Below, piece by piece: positions 62,397 through 64,000 of a stretch of 64,000 nucleotides of DNA. The notes beneath the pieces are model-generated. The model made no database searches. It saw nothing but the letters and a program-made list of their open reading frames with translations, and was not told the origin of the DNA. The DNA is from Engraulis encrasicolus (Eukaryota; Chordata; Actinopteri; Clupeiformes; Engraulidae). Position 1 is the stretch's first letter. The number at the start of each line of letters is the position of its first letter. The stretch is from positions 30,668,134 to 30,732,133 of the forward strand of contig NC_085872.1 in the NCBI RefSeq assembly GCF_034702125.1. Reading direction: 5' to 3'. The position numbers and the translations under genes were made by a program.

Positions 62397-62579
62397 CACT
62401 CTGAGGACATCAGGCTACCTTGCCAGCCTGAACAAATAGACAGGAAATATATCTTTTCCCCCCTTTGGCAGAGGCCATAATATTGTAAATCACAGCATGA
62501 TCATGATGAATGAGTATCCGGTGATAAGAGTACAGCCAAGTCTAGTCTACCCTGACTGTAATGCAATGAAACACAATAA

Positions 62580-62762
62580 CGTAATGTAACGTAACGTAAC
62601 GTAATGTAATGTAATGTAATGTAATGTAACACAACACAACACAACAGAACACAACACAACACAACACAACAGAACACAACACAACACAACACAACACAAC
62701 ACAACACAACACAACACAACACAACACAACACAACACAACACAACACAACACAACACAACAC
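62580..62762. repeat. pentanucleotide satellite (GTAAC/GTAAT then ACAAC)
   Basis: Begins with TAACG and TAATG pentamers and turns into about 25 CACAA units with two G interruptions. A related (CAACG)n-(CACAC)n stretch is at 62888-62935. Confidence 0.95.
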
Positions 62763-62935
62763 ATCATTTATAATAGCATAATAGCACAGGATAAACATAG
62801 ACTTACTTAACGATAAACATGTAATGCAAAACAATACAATGCAATCTAATGTAAGGCAATCAACACAAAACAGCGTAGCACAACCCAACACAACACAACG
62901 CAACGCAACGCAACACCACACCACACCACACCACA

Positions 62936-63923
62936 ACTCAGCCGCACATAATAGCACAATAGCCTACATAGCACTGCATAAACATAGACATAACTATAAA
63001 CATGACATCAAACTGCAGGACAGGACAAGATATCACACAGCTGGACATAACGGGACATGACACGGTGATGTAATGTTATAGCCCCTGCCAGCGAGCGCTG
63101 AGCATGAAATAGAGGCCCAGAGAGTGGACTAGCCTCCCTCAGGACAAACATGGAATAACAGGCTGAGCAAGGCTTTGAATGTGTTATAGCTCCCGTAATT
63201 CTTATTCAATGTTCAGGGAGCAGGACTCGTCGGTGGCACATCAGCAAATATATACATGACAAATATGTGTACGCGGAGATGACAGTGACCTGTTTGGTTT
63301 TCGGCTGTTAATTCATGCATAAATGCCAGGGGGGGGTTGCAAGGTCATATTGCGGTGCGAAGGAGCACCTGTGTGCAGCATATGACAATTTCTACTGCAG
63401 ATATCGGCGCAAGCGCGCGCACACACACACACGCACCTAACAAACGGCTAATGGGAAATGCATTTGCACTGATAAGCACTGGTCTCTCTTGTTGGAATAA
63501 AGATGAAATGCTCGCTGAGATGAAATTTGTTTGAAATAACAGTGTCCATCATGCAGTGCCGAGACCAACCTTGGACAGCACGGCCTGCCTTTTGTCTTGG
63601 CAAAATTACAGCACAAGCACGGCAGGTTTCCCCTCTCCCGTGTTTATTGTCTAAAATAATTACCTGTCAAAGGCGGTTTATATGTAATATTGGTTACTTA
63701 TGCACAGAGATATCCATTCGGGATGAAATAGCTGGGGGAATTTTCCAGTCTGTCACTCCTCTTTGGTTGGCCGGTAATAATATTTGACACTTTCTGAGTC
63801 CTCTGGAAATGACAACAAGTTTGGCTGTCAGCCGTCTTCACGGGGCTCTCGCCTCTGATGCCTTTTGTCATCTCCCCCACCTCATTTTTTCCCTCAGAGA
63901 TGCGTAGCACCTTCTTTTTCTTT

Positions 63924-63925
<2 letters not shown>
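62936..63925. other. intergenic, no gene seen
   Basis: Unique, non-repetitive DNA except a short CG/CA stretch at 63411-63433. 63440-63910 is evenly complex and may be a regulatory block. Confidence 0.4.

Positions 63926-64000
<75 letters not shown>
63926..64000. repeat. (CT)n microsatellite running off the window end
   Basis: At least 37 CT units, truncated by the window edge. Confidence 0.97.

Noticed and set aside
62501..62957. Long Cys/Val-rich frames
   Set aside because: Produced by the pentanucleotide satellite, which stays open in several frames because its period is five.

Overview
The window is teleost fish nuclear DNA. It carries two intron-containing vertebrate genes, tRNA-derived SINE, L2-type LINE, Tc1, hAT-type and piggyBac-type repeat relics, and a very high load of long dinucleotide microsatellites. 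Short words such as TAGGCCTA and GTAGGCTAC recur throughout. I do not see enough to name the species. There is no bacterial or viral gene content and no CRISPR array.

Both genes are on the minus strand and can be reconstructed exon by exon. kctd1 (BTB/POZ transcriptional co-repressor) lies at 5813-15568, with a probable alternative coding first exon at 16656-16781. Its four core coding exons join in phase to 257 codons plus a stop. aqp4 (aquaporin-4 water channel) lies at 37765-41600, with five exons. The M23-type protein is 305 residues, and M1-type starts in a separate first exon add 40 or 49 residues. The order aqp4 then kctd1, both in the same direction, matches the human 18q11.2 arrangement as I remember it. 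The two genes are neighbours and need not act together: KCTD1 is a nuclear regulator, AQP4 a membrane channel of glia and epithelia.

Layout. 1-5200: downstream flank of kctd1, dominated by (AG)n, (GT)n and a punctuated (GTGA)n satellite. 5200-16.9 kb: kctd1. Its introns hold a nested transposon cluster (8327-9763), a 1.1-kb hAT-like element with a perfect 8-bp target-site duplication (10703-11843), and microsatellites lying against splice sites. 17-37.7 kb: intergenic, with a small hAT MITE, a SINE, three foldback or piggyBac-type elements and a dead L2 fragment that runs antisense into the aqp4 3' region. 37.7-41.6 kb: aqp4. 41.6-64 kb: upstream of aqp4, with no recognisable exon, a Tc1 relic, very long CT/CA tracts, a 3-kb composite foldback transposon (50373-53350), several MITEs and a dense microsatellite block at 59-64 kb.

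Points I would check first: the (CA)59 tract touching the last kctd1 acceptor; the TGA-CTA stop context of aqp4, which resembles the AQP4 readthrough signal; the aqp4 M1-type exon with its conserved cysteine pair; and the composite foldback element. I found no convincing wholly new gene system. The window is two known genes in repeat-rich DNA.
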